This document shows, piece after piece, positions 9,040 through 17,587 of a stretch of DNA of 64,000 nucleotides. The notes under the pieces were generated by a model. That model did not search any database, was not told where the DNA came from, and saw only the letters and a program-made list of their open reading frames with translations. The stretch is from NCBI RefSeq assembly GCF_014639235.1, contig NZ_BMFU01000001.1:310001-374000 (forward strand), read 5' to 3'. This stretch comes from Paenibacillus silvae (lineage in GTDB: Bacteria > Bacillota > Bacilli > Paenibacillales > Paenibacillaceae). Numbering within the stretch: the stretch's first letter is position 1; each line of letters begins with the position of its first letter. A program made the translations under genes and the position numbers.

Positions 9040-9627
9040 TTATTTGCTCGGCACGCCTGTTTTCACCATTTCATTAATTTTGGACATAATCTTCTCGGTA
9101 GCTCGCTCCAGAGCATCTCCAGATGGATCCTCCTTGAACTCGTCCAGATTAACCGGTGCACCATATACTACTTTCATCTTACGAAATAACTTGTAGTTAC
9201 CGATAATAGCAGTAGGGATGACCGTAGCACCGCTGCGGAGAGCAAAGCTCGCTGCTCCTTTTTTGCCAATTCCTCCATCATTGTGACGGCTTCCCGCAGG
9301 GAAAATACCGAGCACTTCACCACCTCGCAGAATGTTGAGTGACGTTTTGATGGATTCCTTGCTGACGCCTCCTCGTTTCACGGGGAAAGCTCCTACAGCC
9401 TTGATGATTGGCCCCAGCACCGGAACATCAAACAATTCGCTTTTAGCCATAAATCTCACTTGACGGCGAATTTTGATGCCAACGGTTGGCGGATCAAAGT
9501 TACTGATATGATTGGAGCATAAAAGTACGCCGCCGTCTTTCGGGATGTTCTCCCGTCCAACTGCCTCCAGGCGAAAAAGAATGGTGTACAAGATCCGCAG
9601 TACTGTTTTGCAAAACGTGTAGATCAT
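9040..9627 (-). CDS. plsC: 1-acyl-sn-glycerol-3-phosphate acyltransferase
   Basis: PlsC makes phosphatidic acid from lysophosphatidic acid. The 195-residue protein has the catalytic NHISNFDP (NHx4D motif) near residue 35, the glycerol-3-phosphate-binding FPVKRGG, and FPAGSRHNDG in place of the usual FPEGTRS. An N-terminal hydrophobic helix would anchor it. The ATG overlaps the cmk stop (ATGA), so the two are coupled, an arrangement common in Bacillales. An extension to 9657 is possible but lacks a better Shine-Dalgarno. Confidence 0.92.
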   Translation of the reverse strand: MIYTFCKTVLRILYTILFRLEAVGRENIPKDGGVLLCSNHISNFDPPTVGIKIRRQVRFMAKSELFDVPVLGPIIKAVGAFPVKRGGVSKESIKTSLNILRGGEVLGIFPAGSRHNDGGIGKKGAASFALRSGATVIPTAIIGNYKLFRKMKVVYGAPVNLDEFKEDPSGDALERATEKIMSKINEMVKTGVPSK

Positions 9628-10328
9628 AGACCGCCCTCTCCTCTGACCATTGTGCAATAAGATACGATTTTGTCAACCACTTCATGGATGTTCATCTCAG
9701 TTGTATCCAGAACAATCGCGTCCTCTGCACAACGCAGCGGGGAAACCTCCCTGTTCTCATCCAGCTTGTCACGGGTGGCAATGTCTCGTTCCAACTGCTC
9801 CAACGTCAGACCATCGGATGGCTCCAGTTCTTTAAAGCGGCGAAGCGCACGCTCCTCCACACTGGCTGTCATGAAAATTTTCACTTCCGCATCGGGCAGT
9901 ACTGTTGTTCCGATATCGCGTCCATCCATTACGACGCCCTTGCGCAAAGCCATTTGCCGCTGAATATCCACTAACTGCGTACGCAGCCCCTCGATTTGCG
10001 CATATCGAGACACGATTCCCGTTACTTCACGGGAGCGGATTTCCGAGGTTACATCCTCCCCATTACAGAACACTTTCTGTCCACCCCGATCCGGCTGTAA
10101 ATCAATAACCAAATCCTGAGCTTCCTGAAGTACCTGAGTCATATCATCCGGAGAAATATGTTTCCGAACCATATGCAAGGATACTGCACGGTACATTGCG
10201 CCTGTATCGACATAAATGTAACCGAGTGCTTCTGCAACCAATCGGGCTACCGTGCTTTTTCCGGCACCAGCAGGTCCGTCAATTGCAACGTTCATTTTCC
10301 CGTTTTCTGATGTGTTCTGGCTTGTCAA
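9624..10328 (-). CDS. cmk: Cytidylate kinase
   Basis: Cmk phosphorylates CMP and dCMP. The P-loop AIDGPAGAGKST is near the N-terminus, followed by YIYVDTGAMYRAVS, VVMDGRDIGTTVLP and a lid with EERALRR. The start was set at a TTG (Leu-Thr-Ser-Gln) because GAGGAGG lies nine bases upstream; the internal ATG at 10295 (MNVAIDG) has only a weak site, and the longer frame to 10466 crosses a likely terminator. Length 234 residues, family about 225. Confidence 0.94.
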   Translation of the reverse strand: MTSQNTSENGKMNVAIDGPAGAGKSTVARLVAEALGYIYVDTGAMYRAVSLHMVRKHISPDDMTQVLQEAQDLVIDLQPDRGGQKVFCNGEDVTSEIRSREVTGIVSRYAQIEGLRTQLVDIQRQMALRKGVVMDGRDIGTTVLPDAEVKIFMTASVEERALRRFKELEPSDGLTLEQLERDIATRDKLDENREVSPLRCAEDAIVLDTTEMNIHEVVDKIVSYCTMVRGEGGL

Positions 10329-10361
10329 CGGGGCATTCCTCCTCAAACGATAAACCTCAAT

Positions 10362-10385
10362 AAAAAAACAGGCATTGCCTGTCAT
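10362..10385 (-). terminator. Weak terminator between ypfB-like gene and cmk
   Basis: A short dyad (ACAGGCAATGCCTGT on the minus strand) is followed by seven T residues. The effective stem is only 5-6 bp, so termination may be partial, allowing some read-through into cmk. Confidence 0.4.
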
Positions 10386-10432
10386 CGTGAAAATTATACC
10401 ACACTCTACACATGGATGCAAAAACAGACAAA

Positions 10433-10657
10433 TCAGCCAACCCGATCTGCTTTTGTGCTTTGCCAATGAATCGGAGTGCCTTCAAGTCGATCAATCGATG
10501 TCATTATTTTCTTCAAACCTGGTACAAGCAGCAGGAGCTGGCTCAGCAGAGCAAGAAGCAAAAGGAATGCAACGAGACGCAGCACCTTTCTCTCCATTCG
10601 TTTGGAAAACAGAATATAGAGCCGTTCGAACCTCCGGGCAGCAAAACGTTTGTTCAT
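10433..10657 (-). CDS. Small membrane protein in the ypfB position
   Basis: A 74-residue protein with a very basic N-terminus (about 25 residues), one Leu-rich membrane helix (about residues 26-45) and a short outside tail. It sits between ypfA and cmk exactly where B. subtilis has ypfB (DUF5359), though sequence identity cannot be judged here. A strong AAAGGAG site precedes the ATG. Function unknown. Confidence 0.65.
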   Translation of the reverse strand: MNKRFAARRFERLYILFSKRMERKVLRLVAFLLLLALLSQLLLLVPGLKKIMTSIDRLEGTPIHWQSTKADRVG

Positions 10658-10766
10658 TGGAAGCCATCTCCTTTTTTTGTGGATGTCATCTCCATTTTTG
10701 CCTTACGTTGCCCAGGAGGACCTTGCTTTATGCTCGTTAACCATCATGAAAAATTATTTTTTATTT

Positions 10767-11435
10767 TTATTTCATGCGATAGTCCAGTTGTCGTTCAAAA
10801 CAAAATTTAATCACTTTCTGACGTTCGGAATCCATAATTTGCGAAAATTTCAGCATAGCCAGATCACGGCCTGATTCCAGGTTTTTGATACGAACCACCT
10901 CAGCCTCGAACTGAACATGGTCAATTCCACCATTACGATAAGGCACCAGCAGCCAGCATTTCAGCTTCTGTCCTTCCTGAATTTTGAATTCTGGCTCACA
11001 GTATACGGATAAACCTCCACCGCCGATATCTTCAGTCAGCATTACTGCACGGGTAAGATCTTCGCTCTGAACCGCCAGTTCAAGGCTGGCATGCACACGC
11101 AGAAAGCTGCGACGCTGAATTTTCGAGATTTCTTCAAGCAGCGGTTTTCGGATGCGGACAAGTCGAATGACATCCTCCTCAAACCCGGTAACATACGTAT
11201 TGAAATAATGGCGGACACCGCTCTCATTTATGTAAGATATGGACAGTTCTTCTCCGAAAAAAAGTTTCTTCAACCGGCTGTTGCCTTGCTGCATCGGGAC
11301 TTCAATCAAAAAACTGTTGTCATCCGTGTCTGCGATACGTGATTTGTATTCTTTATGTTCTTCTTTTTCATCAGCCGATGCGATCTGAATGTATAACACT
11401 TCGTTTATTTTAGGAAACAATCGGTTCACCGCCAC
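10767..11435 (-). CDS. PilZ-domain c-di-GMP receptor (YpfA/MotI-like flagellar brake)
   Basis: In B. subtilis the YpfA (MotI/DgrA) protein binds c-di-GMP and inhibits the flagellar motor. This 222-residue protein has an N-terminal YcgR-like domain and a C-terminal PilZ domain with the c-di-GMP motifs RRSFLRV (RxxxR) near residue 108 and DIGGGGL (variant of D/NxSxxG) near residue 135. The start GTG at 11435 lacks a strong Shine-Dalgarno; a GTG two codons later is an alternative. Downstream are the ypfB-like gene and cmk. Confidence 0.85.
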   Translation of the reverse strand: MAVNRLFPKINEVLYIQIASADEKEEHKEYKSRIADTDDNSFLIEVPMQQGNSRLKKLFFGEELSISYINESGVRHYFNTYVTGFEEDVIRLVRIRKPLLEEISKIQRRSFLRVHASLELAVQSEDLTRAVMLTEDIGGGGLSVYCEPEFKIQEGQKLKCWLLVPYRNGGIDHVQFEAEVVRIKNLESGRDLAMLKFSQIMDSERQKVIKFCFERQLDYRMK

Positions 11436-11499
11436 TTATGTATTTATCTTCTTATTGCAAGCATTATTATATCACGACCGATCTTACATGGAACAAGAA

Positions 11500-11530
11500 A
11501 AAAACAGGCCAGCTGGCTGACCTGTTTTCA
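11500..11530 (-). terminator. Terminator of ypeB
   Basis: An approximately 10-bp stem ACAGGTCAGC/GCTGGCCTGT is followed on the minus strand by a TTTTTTTC tract. It separates ypeB from the PilZ gene. Confidence 0.75.
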
Positions 11531-11573
11531 AAACCCCTTATGGTGCTTTAGTAAATTGCGTTCACCTGATGCT

Positions 11574-12920
11574 TTAGGAAGTTGCGTTCACCGGTTTAAT
11601 TTCCTCCACAGCTTCTTCCATTCCGGTATTTGCATTAATGTAAATCCGGTAACGCGAACCGTTAATTCGTCCACCAAACTCATGACAAAGCACTTCTTTG
11701 CCGTATTCATTCTCAATTAACGATTTACGCACATAATTTTCTTTGAAATCGGGATTCAGCTTTTGGCGTGCCTGCTCCGCTGTAAGACTTGCTTTTGGAA
11801 TCTGGCGTTTAGCGTTATGCTCATACACATAATCACTTGCCTCGAAGCCCGTTACTTCACCTGTATCCAGACCTACACGAACGGACATTTTCTCAGGGTA
11901 AATGAGTGTATCGCCTTGTTTCCGCACATACGTAAGGTTTCCGAGATTACCAAATTCATCGTAATTGACAGCCTGCATATTTTTATACCCTTTATTCACC
12001 AGAAATTGATCTGCCTGCTTCATTGCCTCTTGTCTGGAAACCTTTTTAGCCCCTACCGGCCGGGTGTCACTATATGAGATAAGCATCCCACCGTTTCGGG
12101 TGAAATCCATCATCAATTTCCCGTTTCTCGCATGCTCAGCAGTCGCTGTATACGATTCCCAGTCAGTTCCCTTCCCGTTCTCTTGGATCTGGATTTTGCC
12201 TGTTTCCATATCCGCAAATTTGGCTGCTTTCGCCTGAATTTGTTCTTTAGATACAGGAAGCCCGCTCAGCTTTTTCACAGATCGTTTGGCAAAAACATTG
12301 GCTACGGACGGACCCCAATCAAGCTCAGGGTATTCCTGCACCTTTTTGTTCATTGTGCGGAAGCCATCCACGATTGAATTATCGCTTGTCTGCTCCTGCG
12401 TGGCCATAGCCGTTTCAGCATCCATCCAGCGCAGCCGGTCTGACAGCACTTTTTGCTGTACTTGCTTCAGGTTTTTTGTAATTTCCGATGAGTTTTGATA
12501 CAACGTCTTCAGATTGCCTACTTCCTTTTCACTAAGAGGTTCTTTCGTTAAGTCACGCATGGAAGCATGATACGCAAATTTCGAAATGCGAGAGAGAAAC
12601 TCTTCCGTTTCGTTAAAAGGCAGCATTGTCAGCGGCAGCTGATTAATCTCATTTTGTGCTTCACTGGTGAGCCTCCAGACATTCATAAGCCCTTTACGAT
12701 GCATGCCTTGTGAAGTTGCATGCACCGCAAGTGTATTACCAATCTCCGAATGCAATTTGTCCATATGAAACGAGAGATCATGAAATGCACGCTGGTACTG
12801 GTTCTCCGCCTTAATCAGTATCGCATTTTTTTCCTGATTCTCCTGATACCCCCACACAAGTGCGCCGATGAGGAGAACTGCAAATATCGGAAACATTACT
12901 GAACTTAGTCGTTTGTACAC
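11574..12920 (-). CDS. ypeB: Germination protein YpeB
   Basis: YpeB is an inner-spore-membrane protein needed to stabilise the cortex-lytic enzyme SleB, and the two depend on each other. The 448-residue protein has an N-terminal membrane helix (LSSVMFPIFAVLLIGALVWGY), a long alpha-helical region to about residue 210 and PepSY-type repeats in the C-terminal half, including GMLISYSDTRPVGAKKVSRQ and EVTGFEASDYVYEH. sleB, which normally lies just upstream in the same operon, is not in this window; a small zinc-ribbon gene and prsW occupy that position. Confidence 0.93.
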   Translation of the reverse strand: MYKRLSSVMFPIFAVLLIGALVWGYQENQEKNAILIKAENQYQRAFHDLSFHMDKLHSEIGNTLAVHATSQGMHRKGLMNVWRLTSEAQNEINQLPLTMLPFNETEEFLSRISKFAYHASMRDLTKEPLSEKEVGNLKTLYQNSSEITKNLKQVQQKVLSDRLRWMDAETAMATQEQTSDNSIVDGFRTMNKKVQEYPELDWGPSVANVFAKRSVKKLSGLPVSKEQIQAKAAKFADMETGKIQIQENGKGTDWESYTATAEHARNGKLMMDFTRNGGMLISYSDTRPVGAKKVSRQEAMKQADQFLVNKGYKNMQAVNYDEFGNLGNLTYVRKQGDTLIYPEKMSVRVGLDTGEVTGFEASDYVYEHNAKRQIPKASLTAEQARQKLNPDFKENYVRKSLIENEYGKEVLCHEFGGRINGSRYRIYINANTGMEEAVEEIKPVNATS

Positions 12921-13055
12921 GGTAGATTCTCCTTTCTTCTAAACCACTGCCTTTATTGTGGATCGAAGAAAGAGCTCTTATGCATGCGATTTCCAGTCAG
13001 AACGAATTTTGACTTGTAAGAGCATGGCTCATGCCCCACTCGGCGCTAACCCTGT

Positions 13056-13229
13056 TTAGTTCAGTTGAAACCCGGTGACCATACCTTCTTCTTCAATCTC
13101 GAACTGGTCCTTGTTATCGCAAAGACACTGCTTGAACCCTGTTTCAATCCGATTTCGTTCCTTCTTGCCTCTCAGCGTAAACCGCTCACCACATTGCTTG
13201 CATCTGATTTTGATTTTAATTCTGCTCAT
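13056..13229 (-). CDS. Small zinc-ribbon-like protein
   Basis: A 57-residue basic protein (starts MSRIKIKIRCKQCG) with Cys pairs CKQC and, about 20 residues on, CLC; only three cysteines are in a metal-binding spacing, so zinc binding is uncertain. The ATG follows GGGGATGTCAG. It lies between prsW and ypeB, where B. subtilis has sleB. Unknown function. Confidence 0.5.
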   Translation of the reverse strand: MSRIKIKIRCKQCGERFTLRGKKERNRIETGFKQCLCDNKDQFEIEEEGMVTGFQLN

Positions 13230-13271
13230 CTGACATCCCCGTTTCATTTCGTCGTTCCCCAAGTGGTAAAT

Positions 13272-13326
13272 ACAAAAAAACACACCGGGGTCTAAGCGTT
13301 TTCACGCTTTATGTCCACCAGTGTGT
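13272..13326 (-). terminator. Terminator of prsW
   Basis: On the minus strand an outer stem ACACAC.../GTGTGT encloses a perfect inner hairpin AAGCGTGAAAACGCTT, followed by seven T residues. It begins about 10 bp after the prsW stop. Confidence 0.75.
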
Positions 13327-13334
13327 CCGTATTT

Positions 13335-14033
13335 TTATAATTTAACCTCTTCCTCGCGCTTCACGAAACGAAACGGCGAACGATTGTTGGCCCGTGTAAT
13401 CTTGCCTACTGCCCCGTACCACAGACCGGCCATAAGAGGAGCGATAAACCACAACCAATGATTCACCATCGTATTCATAATGACGTCGTACAAGGCATGC
13501 CAGAAGAACGGCAGAACCAGCGACAGTATAATATACCATCGTTTCTTCTTCTCATCATCAATAAATTTGGCCTTACCCATGTAGTATCCCATAATCACTG
13601 CAAACATCGCGTGCCCAGATACCGGGAGAAGCGCCCTGAGAAACATGGCCGATACGGATGCATTGCCCGCAATTGCATACAGTACATTTTCGACCGTGGC
13701 GAATCCCAGTGATACAGCAACAGAATATAATATTCCGTCATAAGGCTCGTCAAATTCAGTGTGATTATAAATAATATGATAGATCACAAACCATTTGACA
13801 AACTCCTCAACCCCGCCCGAGATCAGAATAGATTCGAGATAGGGATTATCCCCGAGCCACAACATCATGCCCCGCTGAATAATCATCACAGGCAACACAA
13901 TCAGTATACCCATCAGAAAACCCCTGAGAATCATGTGTAATGGCTCGTAATCATACCGGTCTTTAAGATAGAAGTATGTTAACAAGGCGAGACCCGGAGC
14001 AACTGCTGCAGCTAAGACCGAAAACAAAAGCAC
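13335..14033 (-). CDS. prsW: Intramembrane protease PrsW
   Basis: PrsW performs site-1 cleavage of anti-sigma factor RsiW in B. subtilis, releasing SigW. The 232-residue polytopic protein has the family motifs GVEEFVKWF (EExxK type) near residue 75, FATVENVLY, LPVSGHAMFAVIMGYYMGKA and FFWHALYD, with about eight hydrophobic segments. The start is placed at a GTG with AGAGGAGG eight bases upstream; an upstream ATG would add ten residues overlapping the Shine-Dalgarno. Its substrate here is unknown because no anti-sigma gene is adjacent. Confidence 0.9.
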   Translation of the reverse strand: MLLFSVLAAAVAPGLALLTYFYLKDRYDYEPLHMILRGFLMGILIVLPVMIIQRGMMLWLGDNPYLESILISGGVEEFVKWFVIYHIIYNHTEFDEPYDGILYSVAVSLGFATVENVLYAIAGNASVSAMFLRALLPVSGHAMFAVIMGYYMGKAKFIDDEKKKRWYIILSLVLPFFWHALYDVIMNTMVNHWLWFIAPLMAGLWYGAVGKITRANNRSPFRFVKREEEVKL

Positions 14034-14076
14034 CGAAATTCCCTCCTCTGACTTGTAACGCAATTAGAACCGGTGT

Positions 14077-14691
14077 TTAATCCTGACGTTTGAAGTGTGT
14101 GCAGATCAACTCAACTGCTTGTTCAGACATAACCACTTTCCCATACTCTTCCATTACTGCAGGAGTAACGGAGGAACCTTCACCAAACTCTGCAAGCAGG
14201 GCGATCAATGCGGCATGTTTGGAAGTGTCTACGTCATCCGGTTCAAAATGCAAGAACCATTTATTTTTATAAGAATACAGTTTTCCCGCATCCGTAACAT
14301 GCTGACGTAACATATGGGCAGCCTCGATCAATACCTCGAAATCCTTAAATGCGTATACGATGGAATCACTTTGCTCCAGTGTAACTTCCATTTCATATAC
14401 TTCTTCGGGAAGATCATCTTCATGACCTGAACCATATTGTTGCGGATCATATTTTCCACGAGTAACGATGACAACCATCCCTTGAGCGGGAAGTGCGAAT
14501 ACTTCAACAGCCAGCGGACCTGTAGCATCAAAGCCAAGTTCAGAATAAGCCTGGTCCATCATTTCAGTGAACAGTTCGTGTACCTTCGGTAGCTCCTGCC
14601 ACATATCTTCTTTTTGTATTCCGCGCTCGCTCAGATCGTCAAAGGTCAGGAAAATCCGTATCTTATCGTGACTTAGTCGTTCTATTTTCAT
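14077..14691 (-). CDS. mecA: Adaptor protein MecA/YpbH family
   Basis: MecA-type adaptors deliver substrates such as ComK to ClpCP. The 204-residue protein begins MKIERLSHDKIRIFLTF as in the family N-terminal substrate-binding domain, has a charged linker (GHEDDLPEEVYE) and a C-terminal ClpC-binding domain beginning near residue 110. Its place near prsW and ypbG-like genes matches B. subtilis ypbH, the MecA paralogue, so it may be orthologous to ypbH rather than mecA; the two cannot be separated here. Confidence 0.88.
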   Translation of the reverse strand: MKIERLSHDKIRIFLTFDDLSERGIQKEDMWQELPKVHELFTEMMDQAYSELGFDATGPLAVEVFALPAQGMVVIVTRGKYDPQQYGSGHEDDLPEEVYEMEVTLEQSDSIVYAFKDFEVLIEAAHMLRQHVTDAGKLYSYKNKWFLHFEPDDVDTSKHAALIALLAEFGEGSSVTPAVMEEYGKVVMSEQAVELICTHFKRQD

Positions 14692-14816
14692 ACAGGATCT
14701 CCCCTTTATAAGCAAGTCTTATAACAGATTATGAAGCACAAAACAATATGTGCTGAAAATAAATCTATGTAGTTATGTTATCATTTTATACCTCTAAATG
14801 CACGCAGTAAAATCAA

Positions 14817-14864
14817 CAAAAAAAAGAATCAATCCACATCAAATCAAGACTGTGGATGATTCTT
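14817..14864 (-). terminator. Terminator after the YtxH-like gene
   Basis: A 14-bp stem AAGAATCATCCACA/TGTGGATTGATTCTT with one bulged base is followed on the minus strand by TTTTTTTT. It is 16 bp past the stop at 14880. Confidence 0.85.
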
Positions 14865-14879
14865 AATGGATGCTGTGGG

Positions 14880-15230
14880 CTATAAACCCGGTACGGTTGT
14901 ATTTGTTTGACTTAAAATTTGCTCCACCTCATGTTTAACATCCGGGTTGGTACGTATAAAATCTTTCAGCATGTTCATATTTTCTTCTTTTTCTTTTGGC
15001 GAGATTACTCTGCTGCTTTTTGATGATGTCTTATGTGGTTCACCATGATGGTCCGGCTTGCTGCTAAAGCTATCCATACCCGGGAAAGTCATCTCCATCA
15101 TTTTATGTTTGGCCTGGTCAACCATGTTTCGGGATGAACCTGAAGACAACATGGGCACTCTGCCTTTAGCTAACCAGGAACTGGCTGCAACGCCAACGAC
15201 AATACCCCAGAAAAAGGATGACGCCTTCAT
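14880..15230 (-). CDS. Hypothetical membrane-anchored protein
   Basis: A 116-residue protein with an N-terminal membrane helix (SSFFWGIVVGVAASSWLA) followed by a hydrophilic region containing His, Ser and Lys and a C-terminal helix. The layout resembles YtxH-type proteins but no family motif is certain. It occupies the ypbF region of the B. subtilis order. It has its own terminator. Confidence 0.65.
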   Translation of the reverse strand: MKASSFFWGIVVGVAASSWLAKGRVPMLSSGSSRNMVDQAKHKMMEMTFPGMDSFSSKPDHHGEPHKTSSKSSRVISPKEKEENMNMLKDFIRTNPDVKHEVEQILSQTNTTVPGL

Positions 15231-15313
15231 TACTCCAACCTCCTTTAAGTGTTAAATCACAAGTAGTGTTTGCTGGAGTGGTCGATATCATTCCGCATAA
15301 ATACAGGAAAACA

Positions 15314-15344
15314 AAAAGCCCGGCTTCTAATGATCCGGGCTTTT
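15314..15344 (-). terminator. Bidirectional terminator overlapping the phosphoesterase stop
   Basis: A perfect stem AAAAAGCCCGG/CCGGGCTTTTT spans 15314-15344. The stop codon of the phosphoesterase gene (15327-15329) lies in the loop, so the last codons encode part of the stem. T tracts occur on both strands. Confidence 0.85.
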
Positions 15345-16142
15345 TGCAGCAGGTGAACGCAATGTGATGAGATGTACCTCGGCGGGACAACCTAGTCTTA
15401 AGGGAAGATGATTTGTGCCAAATCCCCTGCTCACCAGCATTTTGCCATTCCGACTATCTTGTTTGTGCCGCTTTAAGGAGAACCAGCCGGATGACACCTT
15501 GCGGTAAGCCCTGTTCAGAAATACGGGGCCTAACCATGGCAACACCAGTTGTCCCCCATGGGTATGACCACTTAATACGAGATCAGCATGCACTTCCAGT
15601 CTCAGAGCTTCCAGCGGATCGTGAACCAAAACAATTGTGCATTCGTCATGTCCCTGATTTCGAAGCAGCTCCTCTGACTGTTTAGAACGATAATCCAGAC
15701 CGATCAGCCTTAGCTGATCCGATCCCTTTTGCAAATAAACCGCCTTATCCTGTAAAAGCTGCACGCTGGAATCATCTAAAATCCGTTTCAATTGAGCAGT
15801 GCCCGCTTTTTTGTCATGATTGCCGTACACCACAAAAGCCGGTGCTACCCTCGAAAGCAGATTCATATTGTGTCTTACAATCGACCAAGGAATTCCCTCC
15901 TCAGCGATATCGCCGCCAATCAGCACCCAGTCAGCCTTCCCCTTCCACTTCTCGAAGTCTGTGGTTGCCAGCAGGCGTTTATGTGTATCAGATACATATA
16001 AAATGGTGGCGCCGTCAAATGCTGCTGGAAGATTAATGAGCTCTACGTCATCCTGAACTAGATCGTATGCTCTGGCTTGAAGCCACATATGCAGCAGCAA
16101 AGCTGCTGCTGCTGAAATAACGATAGAAATGGTGAACAGCAT
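15327..16142 (-). CDS. Membrane-anchored metallophosphoesterase (YpbG-like)
   Basis: The 271-residue protein has an N-terminal anchor (LFTISIVISAAAALLLHMW) and the calcineurin-like metal-binding motifs SDTH, GGDIAEEG, YGNHDK, VLVHDP and GHTHGGQ in order. It is close to the YkuE/YpbG class of outward-facing phosphoesterases. The ATG at 16142 shares a base with the upstream stop (TAATG), implying coupling; a GTG at 16199 is the alternative. The substrate is unknown. Confidence 0.85.
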   Translation of the reverse strand: MLFTISIVISAAAALLLHMWLQARAYDLVQDDVELINLPAAFDGATILYVSDTHKRLLATTDFEKWKGKADWVLIGGDIAEEGIPWSIVRHNMNLLSRVAPAFVVYGNHDKKAGTAQLKRILDDSSVQLLQDKAVYLQKGSDQLRLIGLDYRSKQSEELLRNQGHDECTIVLVHDPLEALRLEVHADLVLSGHTHGGQLVLPWLGPVFLNRAYRKVSSGWFSLKRHKQDSRNGKMLVSRGFGTNHLPLRLGCPAEVHLITLRSPAAKSPDH

Positions 16143-16594
16143 TACCACGGTAGTGGCAGGAAAGTGTTTAGCGGAGGTGCTCCTTTGATGCCCCACCACA
16201 CCAATCCAACGGTTAACATGATGAAAATAAAAATGAGTGAGTTAACAAATCTTTTGCTTAACCTCAAACGTCTTGAAGGATGCAATTCGGTCCGAGTGGG
16301 CAAGGACCTTGCCTCTGAAACCGAGTCCTCCTGCTGGTTAGCCGTTTTTTTGGAACGACTCGGTGCTCGCTGCGGTAAAACAGGGCTTTCCAGTGCAGAT
16401 GCATAGGAGTTACGCTGTGACCGAGGTAAAGTGATTGAAGTAATGGGTGGAGTACCACCCGTTTCTGCAGCAGCAGCCGTTTCAGCGACCAGACTGGGCT
16501 GGGAAGCTGTGCGGCGCTCGATTTTCTCTTTTTTATCCGAGTGACGCTGACGTTGACTGCCATATGTTTTCATTCTGCTTAGTGGCTGACTCAT
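16142..16594 (-). CDS. Hypothetical protein with one C-terminal membrane helix
   Basis: A 150-residue protein. The first 115 residues are low-complexity, rich in Ser, Arg, Gln, Pro and Thr, and a single helix (VNSLIFIFIMLTVGLVWWGI) near residue 125 is followed by a short tail. It overlaps the upstream CPBP protease gene by ATGA and the downstream phosphoesterase by TAATG, so the three form a coupled operon. It occupies the ypbE/ypbF slot of B. subtilis, but I see no LysM domain. Confidence 0.6.
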   Translation of the reverse strand: MSQPLSRMKTYGSQRQRHSDKKEKIERRTASQPSLVAETAAAAETGGTPPITSITLPRSQRNSYASALESPVLPQRAPSRSKKTANQQEDSVSEARSLPTRTELHPSRRLRLSKRFVNSLIFIFIMLTVGLVWWGIKGAPPLNTFLPLPW

Positions 16595-17184
16595 GATCCC
16601 CTCCGAAAACGTATCGCCAAACCGGATACCAAGTCAATCACAAAATGACATAGAATAGGTGCCCACAACGTACCGGACTGCAAATAAATCCAGCCCAATC
16701 CGTAACTTGAGAGAAACACCCAGCCTGTAGGAATCCAGTGGCGAAGATAACGAATGTGAATAACAGCAAATAAAATACTTGTCCAGTATGGACCTATGAC
16801 ATGTTGTATCGCACCCCGGAACAGCAGTTCCTCGCACACAGCCACTATGGCTGCTATACATACAATATGCCAGATTGGACGCCCGCGAAACAAAAGCTCG
16901 TTAATGCCGCCGTCATCCATACTTTCCTGCGGTATAACATAGGACAGCACCAAATCCATGACAAGCATAATACCAGCCAGACCAAGACCCCACCATAAAA
17001 ATTGAAGATTCTCAGGCAAAGCCAGAACCTCTAATACATTCCTCTTTTGCAGCAGAATCCATACAACACCAATAATTAAAGTCAACCCTTGAGTAAAATA
17101 AAGGTTAATCAATAATAAGCGCTCGGTTAACTGCTGAGGTTCAGCCTTCTGAATTTTGAATTTAGGAAACTTCTTGTTTTTCAT
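16591..17184 (-). CDS. CPBP family intramembrane metalloprotease (YpbD-like)
   Basis: This 197-residue polytopic protein has the CAAX-protease and bacteriocin-processing (CPBP/Abi) motifs: CEELLFRGAIQ (EExxxR), FAVIHIRYLRHW (FxxxH) and the final PILCHFVIDL (HxxxD in place of HxxxN). It is the first gene of a three-gene coupled operon with a TM protein and a phosphoesterase, in the order seen for B. subtilis ypbD-ypbG. The substrate is unknown. Confidence 0.85.
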   Translation of the reverse strand: MKNKKFPKFKIQKAEPQQLTERLLLINLYFTQGLTLIIGVVWILLQKRNVLEVLALPENLQFLWWGLGLAGIMLVMDLVLSYVIPQESMDDGGINELLFRGRPIWHIVCIAAIVAVCEELLFRGAIQHVIGPYWTSILFAVIHIRYLRHWIPTGWVFLSSYGLGWIYLQSGTLWAPILCHFVIDLVSGLAIRFRRGS

Positions 17185-17217
17185 TGCATGCGTCTGTCCC
17201 TTGAGTTATTTGACATC

Positions 17218-17338
17218 AATAATTTTTTCATTAGCTAATCCTGAATTATTTCATCGACTAATCCAAAATTATGTCCTTTAACCTATCTAAAATCACTTTT
17301 ATTCGCCCATCCAAAATTATTTTCATTCGCCAAACCGA
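17218..17338. repeat. Degenerate tandem repeat, about 24 bp, five copies
   Basis: Units begin at 17218, 17244, 17267, 17291 and 17315, with lengths 26, 23, 24, 24 and 24. Each starts with AAT(T/A)A followed by a T-rich stretch and most end in (T/C)(T/C)AATCC or CATCCAA. The array sits between the divergent ypbD-like gene and the serA leader. No coding frame is supported. Confidence 0.65.
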
Positions 17339-17587
17339 TAGTATACTAAATGATAGCCAAAAAACCAATCCGGTTCAAGACCTGTCCCAAGTCCCGGATG
17401 TTCACCCTGAAACGTTACTTCATTAATGCGATAAAATTAGTTTTATTAACGCAGCGGAATTGGTTTCGCGAAACAGCAGGATTAAGCCATTTTCACTCAG
17501 ATTCCAGACCTCTTTGCAGAAAGGGACAGCTCAATAAATGTCCGGCAAGCTTAACAAACATGCGTATAATTAAAACATTTAAGCCTA

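Noticed and set aside
7681..9189. A 502-codon open frame on the plus strand opposite rpsA
   Set aside because: It is the reverse complement of the S1-domain gene. The frame is open because of biased codon use; it has Phe/Asn/Cys-rich composition, no Shine-Dalgarno and no homology.
13021..13055. GCATG-CATGC palindrome as an attachment site or operator
   Set aside because: A short common dyad lacking a second copy or an integrase gene nearby.
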